From CAVOHU01 sp963843385 (GTDB lineage: Bacteria; Acidobacteriota; Vicinamibacteria; Vicinamibacterales; JAKQTR01), in assembly GCA_963843385.1 (NCBI GenBank), contig CAWJJY010000001.1, positions 124,001-188,000 on the forward strand: 64,000 nt of DNA. The letters are read 5' to 3'. Made by a program: the position numbers and the translations under genes. How positions within the stretch are numbered: position 1 is the stretch's first letter; each line of letters starts with the position of its first letter. Below, piece after piece: positions 33,053 to 42,158 of the stretch. Below the pieces are notes generated by a model that saw nothing but the letters and a program-made list of their open reading frames with translations, had not been told where the DNA came from and did not search any database.

Positions 33053-34339
33053 GTGACCCGACGCGAAAAACTCAATGTCATGATGCCCATCGTCAGCGGT
33101 CTGGCCTGCGCGGTGAGCGCGTACACGACCCAGCAGGGACTGGCGACCTCCACCTCCGACCTGCTCGTGTCGGCGGGCGTGGCCATCACGGGCGGAGCGT
33201 TCCTCTTCGTGTTCTCGCTGTTCCTGATGTGGCGGTTTCCCTACGCCGACCGCAGCAGGCAGGTCGGCTACGGCATCGTCGCGGCGATCGTCCTGACTCT
33301 CGCCTTCGGATTCTCGACGCAGTGGAGCGTCATTGCGATGGGCGGCAAGGACGCGCTCAGCATTCACATGCAGCGCGTGCTGGACCAGGCCGATGCCCAG
33401 GCCTTGGGCCTCCTCAGGCAGGCGGCGCTCGAGGCGAACCTGGCGCCCCAGCTGGCGAGCCTCGGACAGCAATACGAAGATCTGGCGAGCCGCGAGACCC
33501 GCGGGGCCTTCTCCGGCCTGCGCGGCGAGGGCAGCGTCGTCGCGACGCTCCGGAACATGGCCCAGATGTTCGCGAACCTGAGCCGGACGGTGAAGGGTGT
33601 CGACGCGGACAAGAAGGCGCTCTACGACCAGTACAAGGAGCTGACCGCCCAGGCCCGAAAGGTCGCCGCGGAAACCGAGGCGGCCGACGTGCAGGAAGGC
33701 GACAAGATCCGGCGCAACAACCTGGCCTTCAGCCGAATCCTCGGTGAGATCAACGACGTGATGACGCGCATGGGCGAAGCCTCCTCCAGGTCGTACGTGC
33801 GAGTCGTGAACCAGAACATCGGGTCGCTCACGACGACCGCGCGCGCCGACGACACCGCCGAGCAGAAAGACGCGCTGGTCCGGCTGGAGGGGCTCAAGGA
33901 CGCCGCCGTCAAGGTCGTCGCGCAGATATCCGGGGGCCGCGCGCTCGACGAGGACACTCGCGCGCAGACCTTCACCATGATCCCGGCCGCCCGCGCCGTG
34001 TGGGTCTACAAGGGCGACGTGTTCTACGCGTGGGCGGGCGCCATCGCGCTCGATGCCATCCCGACGATCTTCGTGATTCTGCTGTCGCTCGGCATGCCCC
34101 GGGAGGAGGAAGAGAAGGAAGACGAGGCGAGGGTTGCGGCGATGTCCCACGCCGCCCCGGTGTCCCAGGCCACGCCTGTCGCACGCCCGGTGGCGCGCAG
34201 CGGCGCGTGGCCCGGCGCCAGCGAATCCGGGAAGAGGTTCGTAGGCCTGGCTAGGCGGGCCGCTTCCGTGCCACGAAGGCCGCGAGGCGCGCGATCGAAT
34301 CCAGGTTCTCGGGCAGGATTTCCTCGTCATCGACCGTGA
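33053..34339 (+). CDS. Membrane protein with a long helical domain, function unknown
   Basis: Not recognised as a named family. About 428 residues. Two or three N-terminal membrane helices (VMMPIVSGLACAVSAYT; LLVSAGVAITGGAFLFVFSL; GIVAAIVLTLAFGF) precede a hydrophilic, mostly helical stretch (about 95-320) rich in Ala/Glu/Lys with coiled-coil-like heptads. A last helix (FYAWAGAIALDAIPTIFVILL, about 325-350) and an acidic then Ala/Pro-rich tail follow. The layout resembles DUF4407-type proteins loosely. GTG start with AGGAG. The last 30 codons overlap the convergent acyl carrier protein gene by 89 bases; a different frame stops at about 34243, so the tail may be a frameshift artefact. Confidence 0.6.
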   Translation: MTRREKLNVMMPIVSGLACAVSAYTTQQGLATSTSDLLVSAGVAITGGAFLFVFSLFLMWRFPYADRSRQVGYGIVAAIVLTLAFGFSTQWSVIAMGGKDALSIHMQRVLDQADAQALGLLRQAALEANLAPQLASLGQQYEDLASRETRGAFSGLRGEGSVVATLRNMAQMFANLSRTVKGVDADKKALYDQYKELTAQARKVAAETEAADVQEGDKIRRNNLAFSRILGEINDVMTRMGEASSRSYVRVVNQNIGSLTTTARADDTAEQKDALVRLEGLKDAAVKVVAQISGGRALDEDTRAQTFTMIPAARAVWVYKGDVFYAWAGAIALDAIPTIFVILLSLGMPREEEEKEDEARVAAMSHAAPVSQATPVARPVARSGAWPGASESGKRFVGLARRAASVPRRPRGARSNPGSRAGFPRHRP

Positions 34340-34496
34340 TGCCGAACTGCCGCTCGATGAAGCCGATGAGCTCGAGCACGCCGGTCGAGTCGACAATGCC
34401 CGCGTCGAGCAGTGAATCGCCGTCGCCGAGAGAACCCGGGTCGGCGACGTAGAAGTTGGTCGTGACGAACTGGCGCAACTGGTCCGCGATCATCAT
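34251..34496 (-). CDS. Acyl carrier protein
   Basis: Four-helix carrier of 81 residues. The phosphopantetheine-attachment Ser is Ser37 in DAGIVDSTGVLELIGFIE, followed by FGITVDDEEILPENLDSI, the usual helix II-III region. It is too far from fatty-acid synthesis genes to be the housekeeping ACP and instead follows an AMP-forming ligase by 49 bases. It probably receives the acyl or aminoacyl group the ligase activates. Last gene of the minus-strand set starting at 39115. Confidence 0.88.
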   Translation of the reverse strand: MMIADQLRQFVTTNFYVADPGSLGDGDSLLDAGIVDSTGVLELIGFIERQFGITVDDEEILPENLDSIARLAAFVARKRPA

Positions 34497-34545
34497 CTGG
34501 CCTGCTCTCTCTCGTTCGACGTGCTGCCGCCTGTCGAGTCGACGT

Positions 34546-36138
34546 TCACGATAGCTCCGTCCTGGCGATCTTCCCGGTCGTTGTCCGGGGAAGCGACGCA
34601 GCGAACACGATGAACTTCGGCACCATGTAACTCTCGAGCCTGGCCTGGCACTCGACCCGCACGGCCTGCTCGGTCATCCGGACCCCGTCTTCGAGCACCA
34701 CGAAGGCCTTGACGGCCTGTCCGAGAAGCTCGTCGGGCACCCCGATGACGCCCGCCTCCTTCACCCCCGGGATCCTGACGAGCGCCCGTTCAACCTCCTC
34801 GGGCGGCACCTTTTCTCCGCGCGACTTTATCACCTCGTCCATCCGGCCGACGAAGTACAGGTAGCCCTCGTCATCGAGCTTGCAGTAGTCCCCCGTGTAA
34901 AGGACCTGTTCGCCGGGAATGGGCCCTGGCCTGAGCTTCCTGGCGGTCGCCTCGGGCTTTCCCCAATAGCCCTTCATGACCGTCGCGCCCCGGATCACGA
35001 GCTGACCCACCTGGCCCGGCCCGAGCCTGTTGCCCTGCTCATCGGCGATCCAGAGCTCGGTGTTCGGGATGGCGATGCCGACGCTCGTGGGTTTCCGGTC
35101 GATGTCGTCCGGCGGCAGGTAGGTGCATCGCTTGCACTCGGTCAACCCGTACATCGAGAACACCCGGGCCGACCGGAACGTCGTCCGGATGAAGTCGATG
35201 TGCTTGAGGGACAGCGCCGCGGCCGTGTTGGTCACGTAGCGGACCGTGCCGAAGTCGTATTCGCCGAGGTTCTTCATGTCGGCGAGCATCGCGAACACGG
35301 TGGGCACGCCGGGAAACCCGGTCACGCCTTCGTCCATCATCGTGCGAAGGATCTGTGCGGGATACGCGAACGACTTGTCCAGCACCAGCCGGGCGCCCGT
35401 GCGGAACGCCATGATCATCTGGTAGAGGCCGTAGTCGAACGACAACGGCAGCGCGCACAGGATCACGTCGTCTTCGACGTTGCCGATATAGGTCGTGATC
35501 GAGGTCGCGGCGGCGAGCATGTTGCGGTGGGTGAGCATGATGCCCTTCGGCTCACCGGTGCTGCCCGACGTGTAGATGATGGCCGCCAGATCGACATCGA
35601 GGTTCCGCCGCGGCGGGGGAGCGGCGCTCGTCTCGGCACCTAGCGCCGCCTCCCACGCGACCATGGGCGGCAGGCCCTCGCCCGTGACCCGTTCGGCCGC
35701 ACCGCAGACGACAACGACCTTCAGCCCGGGCGCGTTCGAGGCGGCGGGGACGAACACCCGCGCGAGCGCGGCATCCGTGATGAGCGCAGAGGCCCCGCAG
35801 TCGTTGAGCATGACGGCGAGCTTGTCGGCCTTCGTCAGGGGGCTGGCGATCGACACGACCGCGTTGGCCTTGAGCACCCCCCAGAACGCGATCGCCGTCT
35901 CGACGGTGTTGTCGGCGAAGACCACCACGCGATCGCCGCGCGTGATGCCGCGGCGGGCCAGCGCGTGAGCGAGCGCGTTGGATCGGCCCTCGATGTCCGC
36001 GTAGGTGAGCCGCTGCTGACGGCACACCAGCGCCACCTTGCCGGGAAGCCGAAGCGCGGACGCCCGCAGGTAGTCCTGCACCTGCGGAACGGCGTCCGGA
36101 AAACGCTGGACGTGCTGTGACCCAATCGCGTCAATCAT
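34546..36138 (-). CDS. AMP-dependent acyl/aryl ligase (adenylation enzyme)
   Basis: ANL-superfamily enzyme of 530 residues that adenylates a carboxylate and transfers it to CoA or a carrier thiol. Seen: core A3 motif YTSGSTGEPKGIMLTH (about 190-205), YGLTECKRCTYLPP as A5, YTGDYCKLDDEGYLYFVGR as A7-A8, and the terminal TTTGKIART with the catalytic Lys. The PALSFDYG-like pocket segment reads LPLSFDYGLYQ. It resembles the AMP ligases found with exosortase-A polysaccharide loci, but the substrate is unknown. ATGA overlap with asnB upstream and an ACP downstream show it works within this gene set. Confidence 0.88.
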   Translation of the reverse strand: MIDAIGSQHVQRFPDAVPQVQDYLRASALRLPGKVALVCRQQRLTYADIEGRSNALAHALARRGITRGDRVVVFADNTVETAIAFWGVLKANAVVSIASPLTKADKLAVMLNDCGASALITDAALARVFVPAASNAPGLKVVVVCGAAERVTGEGLPPMVAWEAALGAETSAAPPPRRNLDVDLAAIIYTSGSTGEPKGIMLTHRNMLAAATSITTYIGNVEDDVILCALPLSFDYGLYQMIMAFRTGARLVLDKSFAYPAQILRTMMDEGVTGFPGVPTVFAMLADMKNLGEYDFGTVRYVTNTAAALSLKHIDFIRTTFRSARVFSMYGLTECKRCTYLPPDDIDRKPTSVGIAIPNTELWIADEQGNRLGPGQVGQLVIRGATVMKGYWGKPEATARKLRPGPIPGEQVLYTGDYCKLDDEGYLYFVGRMDEVIKSRGEKVPPEEVERALVRIPGVKEAGVIGVPDELLGQAVKAFVVLEDGVRMTEQAVRVECQARLESYMVPKFIVFAASLPRTTTGKIARTELS

Positions 36139-38135
36139 GGCTTCCGGCGCCTGTCGATGAACCGTGTGAACGACACCGGCGGAAGCGGGTCGGCGCCCGC
36201 CCGGATGAACCGGCGATGGAGCAGTTGCGTCGAGAGGAGGCCCACCAGCGCCATGTTGTCCGCGTTCGAGAACTGTGAATCACCCTGGCGCGCCACGCAC
36301 TTGGCGTGGAGCTGCGCCGCGCCCCGAAGGTCGAAGACACCCGCATCCGCCAGGCTTCGTTCGCTCAGCACGTCGTCCACCCACTCGGGTGCCTGCGGGC
36401 CGACAAACGACAGGGCGTCCGGCGCGCGGTAGGGCTGCTTCTTGCGATTGAGGATCTCCGGCGGAACCAGATCCGCCGCCGCGCGCTTCACCACCTGCTT
36501 TTCATCGAGCACGTGCAGCTTATACGAAGACGGCAGCGAATTGGCCAGTTCCACGACGTGGCGGTCGAGGAACGGGAACCGGCCCTCGACCGAGTTGGCC
36601 ATCAGCATCCGGTCGCCTTGGGAGGAGAGCAGGTAGCCGGACAGCAGCGTCCTGACTTCGAGGTACTGATCCTGCGCGAGCGGCGACCATTCTCCGAACT
36701 CCCCGGGCAAACCCGCGAGCAGGTCAGCCACCACGTGGAACGGCTCGATCGTGCGGCGCAGGTCGGCGGAGAACAGGCGCTGCACCCCGCCCGTCGTGTG
36801 CCACCGGGTCTCGTGGCCGAAACCCGGCTGCCGCCACCCGTCGAGGCGACGCCCGAAGAACTGGCGCGCCATCGCCTGCTGCGATACCGGCGATCGCGCG
36901 AGGTACGGGTAGAGCCGTTCGAGCAGCCGCGGGCGCCACTGAGACGCAGGTTGACGCGCCCAGAAACGGCGGACCTTGGCCTCGCGAAACAGGTCGTACC
37001 CGGCGAACATTTCGTCGGCGCCCTCGCCGGTGAGCACGACCTTGATGCCGGCCTGGCGCACCAGCCTCGACAGGAGGAAGAGCGGGGCCGGCGCGGTGCG
37101 AAGGATCGGGCGCTCCGTGTGGGCGATGACGTCGGGGAACACCTCGGCGATGTCGCGCCGCGACACGATCACCTCGTGGTGATCGCTGCCGAGCCGCTCC
37201 ACCATGAGGCGCTGATAGGACGTCTCGTCGTACTCCGCGTCCTCGAACCGCAGTGAGAATGTCTGAAACCGGCGTCCCATCGCGCGCAACCCGAGCGCGG
37301 CGACCAGCGAGCTGTCGAGCCCGCCGGACAGGTAGCTGCCGACCGGCACGTCGGCCCGCAGCATCCGCAGCGCGGTCGCGCGCTCGAGCGAGTCGCGCAC
37401 GGCGATGGCGGCGTCTTCACGGCTGCCGCGGAACTGGCCAGCCTCCCCTATCGGGTAGCGCGGCCGCCAGGAGCATTCATCGGTGACCTTCCCGTCAGCG
37501 TAGACACGCACGTGTCCCGGCTCGACCTCCGAGATCCCCTTGAACACACCCTGGGGCGGCACGACCGTCCAGAAGGTGAAGGTCTGCGCAAGGCCGGCCG
37601 GGTCGAACTCGCGGGGAACCGACGGTTCGGCCGCGAAGATCGCCTTGACCTCGCTCGCGAAGAACAGCCGCCCGCCGTGCTCGCACCAGTACAGCGGCCG
37701 CACGCCCAGCGGGTCCCGGGCGAGGGTGAGCCGCCGATTCCGGGTGTCCCAGAGCGCCACGGCCCATTGCCCGTTGAGCCGCTCGAAGGCGGCGACGCCC
37801 CAAGATTCGTAGGCGTGGACGATGACCTCGGTATCGCTGCGCGTGCGGAAGCGATGGCCGAGCGCCGAGAGTTCCTCCCGCAGCTCGAGGTAGTTGTACA
37901 CCTCGCCGTTGAAGGCAATCCACAGCGTGTCGTCTTCGTTGGCGAGCGGCTGCTGGCCCGTGGACAGGTCGATGATGGACAGTCGCGCGTGGCCCAGCGC
38001 GACGCGGTCGTCGCAGTACGCGCCGAACTCGTCGGGGCCGCGGTGGCGGAGAGCCGCAACCATCCGCGAGACCTGGTCCGCATCAGGAGCGCCCAGATCC
38101 TCCCGCAACGTCAGCACGCCCGCGATGCCGCACAT
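36135..38135 (-). CDS. Asparagine synthase (glutamine-hydrolysing), AsnB-type amidotransferase
   Basis: Protein of 666 residues. The N-terminal Ntn glutaminase starts MCGIAGVL (catalytic Cys2 after Met removal). HARLSIIDLSTGQQP and FNGEVYNYLELREEL follow, and the synthetase domain shows LSGGLDSSLVAALG (ATP pyrophosphatase motif, about 265-280) and LTGEGADEMFAGYDLF. Length (666) exceeds E. coli AsnB (554) and fits the longer amidotransferases seen with XrtA polysaccharide loci. It overlaps the NAD-synthetase-like gene by one base (TGATG) and the ligase gene by ATGA. It may amidate a small acid rather than make asparagine. Confidence 0.88.
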   Translation of the reverse strand: MCGIAGVLTLREDLGAPDADQVSRMVAALRHRGPDEFGAYCDDRVALGHARLSIIDLSTGQQPLANEDDTLWIAFNGEVYNYLELREELSALGHRFRTRSDTEVIVHAYESWGVAAFERLNGQWAVALWDTRNRRLTLARDPLGVRPLYWCEHGGRLFFASEVKAIFAAEPSVPREFDPAGLAQTFTFWTVVPPQGVFKGISEVEPGHVRVYADGKVTDECSWRPRYPIGEAGQFRGSREDAAIAVRDSLERATALRMLRADVPVGSYLSGGLDSSLVAALGLRAMGRRFQTFSLRFEDAEYDETSYQRLMVERLGSDHHEVIVSRRDIAEVFPDVIAHTERPILRTAPAPLFLLSRLVRQAGIKVVLTGEGADEMFAGYDLFREAKVRRFWARQPASQWRPRLLERLYPYLARSPVSQQAMARQFFGRRLDGWRQPGFGHETRWHTTGGVQRLFSADLRRTIEPFHVVADLLAGLPGEFGEWSPLAQDQYLEVRTLLSGYLLSSQGDRMLMANSVEGRFPFLDRHVVELANSLPSSYKLHVLDEKQVVKRAAADLVPPEILNRKKQPYRAPDALSFVGPQAPEWVDDVLSERSLADAGVFDLRGAAQLHAKCVARQGDSQFSNADNMALVGLLSTQLLHRRFIRAGADPLPPVSFTRFIDRRRKP

Positions 38136-39115
38136 CAGTCTTCGACCTCGTCAACCTCTTGCACGAGCAGGGGCGAGGTGTGCAGGTACCGCGTGGCCCG
38201 CCGCTTCTGCTCGATGTCCTTGAACACCCGTGCCACCAGCTCCTCGGTGAGGCCAAGCGCGCCGGCGGCCTCGGCGGCCGGGACGTGGAGATTGTGCGCG
38301 AGCAGGCACAGGTCCATCTGGTGGTAGGGCAGGGAGAAGTAGAACTCTTCCTGCGTCTGTTCCATCGGAAACGTGTCGGTCGTCGGCGGACGCCTGCGAA
38401 TCTCGTCCGGTACGCCGAGGTGCGCCGCGAGCGCGTACACCTGCGACTTGTACAGATGAGCAATCGGCTTGAAGTCAGCCGCGCCATCACCCTGCTTGAC
38501 GAAGAACCCCTGGTCGTACTCCAGGCGATTGGGCGTTCCGGCCACGGCGTAGTGCAGGCGATCGGCGTGGTAGTACTCGATCGTCTTCCGGACGCGCTGC
38601 TTGAAGTTGGTGGCGGCGACCAGCTGAAGATTCGCCTCGAGGCTCATTCGCGCGGTGCGCTCCACGCCACCGCGATTGCGGACGGTCAACCGCGCGACAT
38701 TCAGCCGATCGCTCGCCAGGATCGACGGCAGGACGATCTTGAACACTTCGCCGTCCTGGTAATCCGGGAACACCATTCGAATCGCCTGGGCCTGCCGTTG
38801 GTAGCAGCCCGCGCCCTGCAGGGTCGGGGCGATCTCCTCGACGATGGCTTCGATACCGAGCGTCCCGGCCATCATCCGCCCCAGCCGCAGCGAGTCGTCG
38901 GCCGAGGCGAGGTCGGGCATCAGCACCGCGAGCACCTTTCTGGGACCGAACGCGCGCACGCAGAGGCTCGCCACGACCGAGCTGTCGATTCCTCCTGACA
39001 GGCCGACAACGGCGCCGCGCCGGCGCAGCCGCTCGAGAACCTGGGCCCTGATCGCCTCGACGATGGTCGTGGTGACGCTGGCCGCGTCGATATCCAACGC
39101 CTGCTTCGAGAACAT
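38135..39115 (-). CDS. NAD-synthetase-family ammonia-dependent amidating enzyme
   Basis: Adenylating amide synthetase of the NadE fold, about 326 residues, with no glutaminase domain. P-loop VVGLSGGIDSSVVASL (about 35-50), QDGEVFKIVLPSILAS, and GTPNRLEYDQGFFVKQGDG match the ammonia-dependent NAD synthetase pattern, but the protein is longer (usual 270-280) and its position with AsnB, an AMP ligase and an ACP is unlike a housekeeping nadE. The ATG at 39115 has GAGGAG upstream; the longer frame to 39394 is out of character. It may work on nicotinate adenine dinucleotide, or on another acid made by this set. Confidence 0.8.
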   Translation of the reverse strand: MFSKQALDIDAASVTTTIVEAIRAQVLERLRRRGAVVGLSGGIDSSVVASLCVRAFGPRKVLAVLMPDLASADDSLRLGRMMAGTLGIEAIVEEIAPTLQGAGCYQRQAQAIRMVFPDYQDGEVFKIVLPSILASDRLNVARLTVRNRGGVERTARMSLEANLQLVAATNFKQRVRKTIEYYHADRLHYAVAGTPNRLEYDQGFFVKQGDGAADFKPIAHLYKSQVYALAAHLGVPDEIRRRPPTTDTFPMEQTQEEFYFSLPYHQMDLCLLAHNLHVPAAEAAGALGLTEELVARVFKDIEQKRRATRYLHTSPLLVQEVDEVED

Positions 39116-39424
39116 TCCGTCTCGCTCCTCACTCCGAGGCGTCCGCAACGCCTGCCCGGCAGACACACTGCCGGCTGCAGGCGGGATGGCCCTCAGTACA
39201 ATCTCGACCATTCCACGCAAACAATTAGCGTCAATGTGACAATCTGGCTTCCGGCCGCCAACAGGGGCGCTGCTCGCTTTCGCGAGGTGCCTGAAAGTAT
39301 ACGGCGGCCACGGGGGCGCCATGCGAGTTCGGTAGTATGATTTTGACCAGTCCTGGGCGCTCCCCCATTGCGTCCCCCGGGGAACGCGCGTCATTTCTCA
39401 ATAACATCCAGTCGGAGGCATCAC
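39116..39424. other. 309-base divergent promoter region
   Basis: The gap separates the NAD-synthetase-like gene set (minus) from rubrerythrin (plus). On the minus strand TATACT (39304-39299) is a candidate -10; on the plus strand TAGTATGATTTTGAC near 39333 is a weak candidate. GGAGG precedes the rubrerythrin ATG. No gene is visible. Confidence 0.4.
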
Positions 39425-39922
39425 ATGCCCACCAGCAACGAAAATCTCAAGGAAGCCTTTGCCGGCGAAAGCCAGGCCAACCAGAAATACCGTGCGTTTG
39501 CCGCCCGGGCCGAGCGCGACGGTTTCCCGAACATCGCGAAACTGTTCCGCACCACGGCCGAAGCCGAGCGCATTCATGCAGAGGGGCACATCAGGGCGCT
39601 CGACGCAGTGGGCTCGACCGCCGACAACCTTCAGGGCGCCATTGCCGGCGAGACCTACGAATTCACGAGCATGTACCCGCCCATGCTCGAAACCGCCGAG
39701 GCCGAAGGACACAAGGCACAGCGGATGTTCGGCTACGCCGTCGAAGCCGAAGCCGTGCACGCCAAGCTCTACCAGGCGGCACTCGATGCCGTCCGGGCTG
39801 GAAAAGACCTCGCCGAAACCAAGTTCTACCTGTGCCCGGTCTGCGGCTACATCGAGTTCGGGAATCCGCCAGACGAGTGCCCGATCTGCGGGACGAGGGG
39901 CTCCAGGTTCGTGCAGGTCTAG
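39425..39922 (+). CDS. Rubrerythrin-family protein
   Basis: Non-heme diiron peroxidase with a rubredoxin domain, 165 residues, acting in oxidative-stress defence in the cytoplasm. The four-helix domain carries the Glu/His ligands in LKEAFAGESQANQKYRAF, TAEAERIHAEGHIRAL, GETYEFTSMYPPMLETAE and GYAVEAEAVHAKLYQ. The C-terminal rubredoxin-like iron site has CPVCGY and CPICGT. The order (diiron then rubredoxin) is standard. Start ATG at 39425 with GGAGG nine bases upstream. Confidence 0.95.
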   Translation: MPTSNENLKEAFAGESQANQKYRAFAARAERDGFPNIAKLFRTTAEAERIHAEGHIRALDAVGSTADNLQGAIAGETYEFTSMYPPMLETAEAEGHKAQRMFGYAVEAEAVHAKLYQAALDAVRAGKDLAETKFYLCPVCGYIEFGNPPDECPICGTRGSRFVQV

Positions 39923-39936
39923 GGGGGAACTAAGTC

Positions 39937-39977
39937 AGGCTGGGGGCTGGAGGCTGAGACTGGAGGCTGGAGGCCGG
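39937..39977. repeat. GCTGGAGGCTGGAGG intergenic repeat
   Basis: GGCTGGGGGCTGGAGGCTGA and GACTGGAGGCTGGAGGCC form a tandem low-complexity run, the reverse complement of the CCTCCAGCC units at 22867. Confidence 0.7.
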
Positions 39978-40107
39978 ACCACACTGCAATCGACTCCGCC
40001 CGACAGCCAGACACCCGCGCGTCGCGGGAGCGCGTGGTCGAATCTGGTGGCCGTGCGCCCGAAAGGCGTCGGAGTGCGGCCAGCCTTCCCGCTGATAGGA
40101 TACCTGC

Positions 40108-41022
40108 GTGAATCACCGACTCTCGCGCTTCGCCTGGACCGTCCTCGTCTACAACGTCCTGGTGGTCCTCTGGGGCGCCTACGTTCGCGCGACCGGTTCG
40201 GGCGCCGGCTGCGGCCAGCATTGGCCGCTCTGCAACGGTGAGGTGGTTCCGGCCTCGCCGACCACCGCGATGGTCATCGAGTTCTCGCACCGGGTGACCA
40301 GCGGGCTCGCGCTGATCCTGGTCGCCGTCCTGGCGATCTGGGTCTGGCGCGCGTTCCAGAAGGGGCACCCGGCTCGACTCGGCGCAGCACTCTCGGTCGT
40401 CTTCATCATCGCGGAGGCCGCTGTCGGTGCCGGACTCGTCCTGTTCCGGCTGGTGGCCGACAACGCCACGATGGCTCGAGCCATGTTCATGGCCGTGCAC
40501 CTGGTCAACACGTTCGCGTTGCTGGGCTGCCTGGCATTGACGGCGCATTGGGTGTCGGGAGGGCGCTGGCTGCGGCTCTCGGGTCGCGGCACGCTCGCCT
40601 GGGCGCTCGGCGCCGGGCTGTTGGGGGTGGTGGCCATCGGCAAGAGCGGTGCGGTGGCGGCACTCGGCGACACGCTCTACCCGCCATCGACGCTCAATGC
40701 CGGCCTGCTCGCCGACCTGTCCGCCACCTCCACGTTTCTCATCAAGCTCCGGGTCCTTCACCCGGCCATCGCTCTCATCGTCGGCGTGGCGCTGATGGCG
40801 TCGGCCTCGCGAATCCCGATTCGCGCGGGCGACCGAGCGGGCCTGGGTTTACGCAAGGCGCTCGTCGTCCTGGTGGCGGTTCAGTTGGCGGCCGGCCTGC
40901 TGAACGTGTGGTTGCTCGCGCCGGTCTGGATGCAGCTCGTGCACCTGCTGCTGGCTGACGCCGTGTGGATTGTCCTGGTGCTGGTCGCCGCTTCGGCGCT
41001 GTCGGAGCAGCCCGAGGCCTGA
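40108..41022 (+). CDS. ctaA: COX15/CtaA-family heme A synthase
   Basis: Membrane monooxygenase of 304 residues and eight helices that converts heme O to heme A for aa3-type oxidases. Two halves each carry a heme-ligand His pair: His in EFSHRVTSG and in MAVHLVNTF (first half), His in LRVLHPAIAL and in QLVHLLLAD (second half). GAGCGQHWPLCNG contributes the redox Cys pair of loop 1. Start GTG at 40108; AGGA lies 8 bases before it and TAGGAT could act as a -10. The partner heme O synthase is at 23520-24443. It converges on the MltB-like gene with 12 bases between stops. Confidence 0.93.
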   Translation: MNHRLSRFAWTVLVYNVLVVLWGAYVRATGSGAGCGQHWPLCNGEVVPASPTTAMVIEFSHRVTSGLALILVAVLAIWVWRAFQKGHPARLGAALSVVFIIAEAAVGAGLVLFRLVADNATMARAMFMAVHLVNTFALLGCLALTAHWVSGGRWLRLSGRGTLAWALGAGLLGVVAIGKSGAVAALGDTLYPPSTLNAGLLADLSATSTFLIKLRVLHPAIALIVGVALMASASRIPIRAGDRAGLGLRKALVVLVAVQLAAGLLNVWLLAPVWMQLVHLLLADAVWIVLVLVAASALSEQPEA

Positions 41023-41034
41023 GTCGGGAACCAG

Positions 41035-42066
41035 CTAGATTCCGGCGATCCGGTCGGCCAGCCTGACGACGCTGAGCGAGTAGGTGTGCGCGCAGTTGTA
41101 GTCGAGCAGCGCCTGATAGTTGGCCGTAACGAGGTAGTACTGCCCGTCGATCTTCAGCAGCGATCCCATGACATCGACCTTCGGCAGAGGGCTGCCGTTG
41201 GAGGCCTTCACGCCGAGGGCCTTCCAATCGGCGTACGGCAACGGTTCGGTCATCCCGCGCTTCGCTTCGCACCCCGACGAGGCTGCCGGCAGGACTTTTT
41301 CGGCGAGGCGCTCTGCCGTCTTTCGATCGACCTTGACGGGCCGCCCCCACTTGAGGCCCGCAGCCCACCCGTGTTCCTTCAGGTAGTTGGCAATCGACGC
41401 GAAGACATCGGGCGGTGAGCTCCAAATGTCTCGGCGGCCGTCCCGGTCGAAATCCACCGCGTACTGAAGGTAGCTCGACGGCATGAACTGCGGCTGACCC
41501 ATCGCTCCCGCCCAGGATCCTGTCAACCGGTCCAGCGGGATGTCGCCGCGGTCGACGATCATCAGGGCAGAGAGCAGCTCATCGCGGAACATGGACGGTC
41601 TGTGGGGATCGTAGGCGAGCGTGGCGAGCGCCGACACCGTGGGACGAGTGCCCTGGAACGCGCCGTAGTTCGATTCCTCTCCCCAGACGGCCACGATGAC
41701 CGAAGCCGGCACGCCGTACTCCGCCGAAATCCGCCGCAGCACGGCGGCATGCTGCCGCGCCAGCTCACGGCCCCGCTTGATCATCCGCGCCGTGACGCGG
41801 CGATTCATGTACTGCCTGAGGGTCAGCTTCAGCTCCGGCTGCGTGCGATCGCGTTCGACGACGACCGGAAGCAGTTCGATCCTGGCAAGGGCCTCGTCGA
41901 GGGTCCGCGCGGAGATGCCCTTCGTCAGGCCGTCGGCGCGCACCGACGCGAGCCATTCCGGGAAGGGCGGTGGTGAGGCCTGCTGGCCGGACGCGTCGAC
42001 GGCCAGCACGGTGAGGACGAGCAAGGCAAGGAGAACGGAACGATTAGACACAGTTCTGTGGGTCAC
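41035..42066 (-). CDS. Lytic murein transglycosylase (MltB family)
   Basis: Secreted peptidoglycan-cleaving enzyme of 343 residues. It has a signal peptide (VLLALLVLTVLAVDASGQ), MltB helical domain with ISARTLDEAL, catalytic Glu in AVWGEESNYGAFQG (about 150), and SWAGAMGQPQFMPSSYLQ typical of the family. A second lobe contains the ANYQALLDYNCAHTYSL segment. No lipobox Cys is present, so it should be soluble periplasmic rather than lipid-anchored. Start GTG at 42066; a second GTG five codons later also gives a full signal peptide. Confidence 0.92.
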   Translation of the reverse strand: MTHRTVSNRSVLLALLVLTVLAVDASGQQASPPPFPEWLASVRADGLTKGISARTLDEALARIELLPVVVERDRTQPELKLTLRQYMNRRVTARMIKRGRELARQHAAVLRRISAEYGVPASVIVAVWGEESNYGAFQGTRPTVSALATLAYDPHRPSMFRDELLSALMIVDRGDIPLDRLTGSWAGAMGQPQFMPSSYLQYAVDFDRDGRRDIWSSPPDVFASIANYLKEHGWAAGLKWGRPVKVDRKTAERLAEKVLPAASSGCEAKRGMTEPLPYADWKALGVKASNGSPLPKVDVMGSLLKIDGQYYLVTANYQALLDYNCAHTYSLSVVRLADRIAGI

Positions 42067-42158
42067 GCCGAACCGACCTGTCGGATGTCAGGAGACGCGG
42101 GCAGCAGACGCGCGACGTTGCAGGAGCCAGATCAGAACAGGGAACCATGAAGAGCCAC

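Noticed and set aside
34251..39115. Exosortase/PEP-CTERM polysaccharide locus
   Set aside because: AsnB, AMP-ligase and ACP are like those loci, but no exosortase, PEP-CTERM protein or glycosyltransferase appears within the window, so the label is not supported.
38135..39115. Housekeeping nadE by default
   Set aside because: The fold matches, but extra length and the gene set make the substrate uncertain; a symbol is not given.
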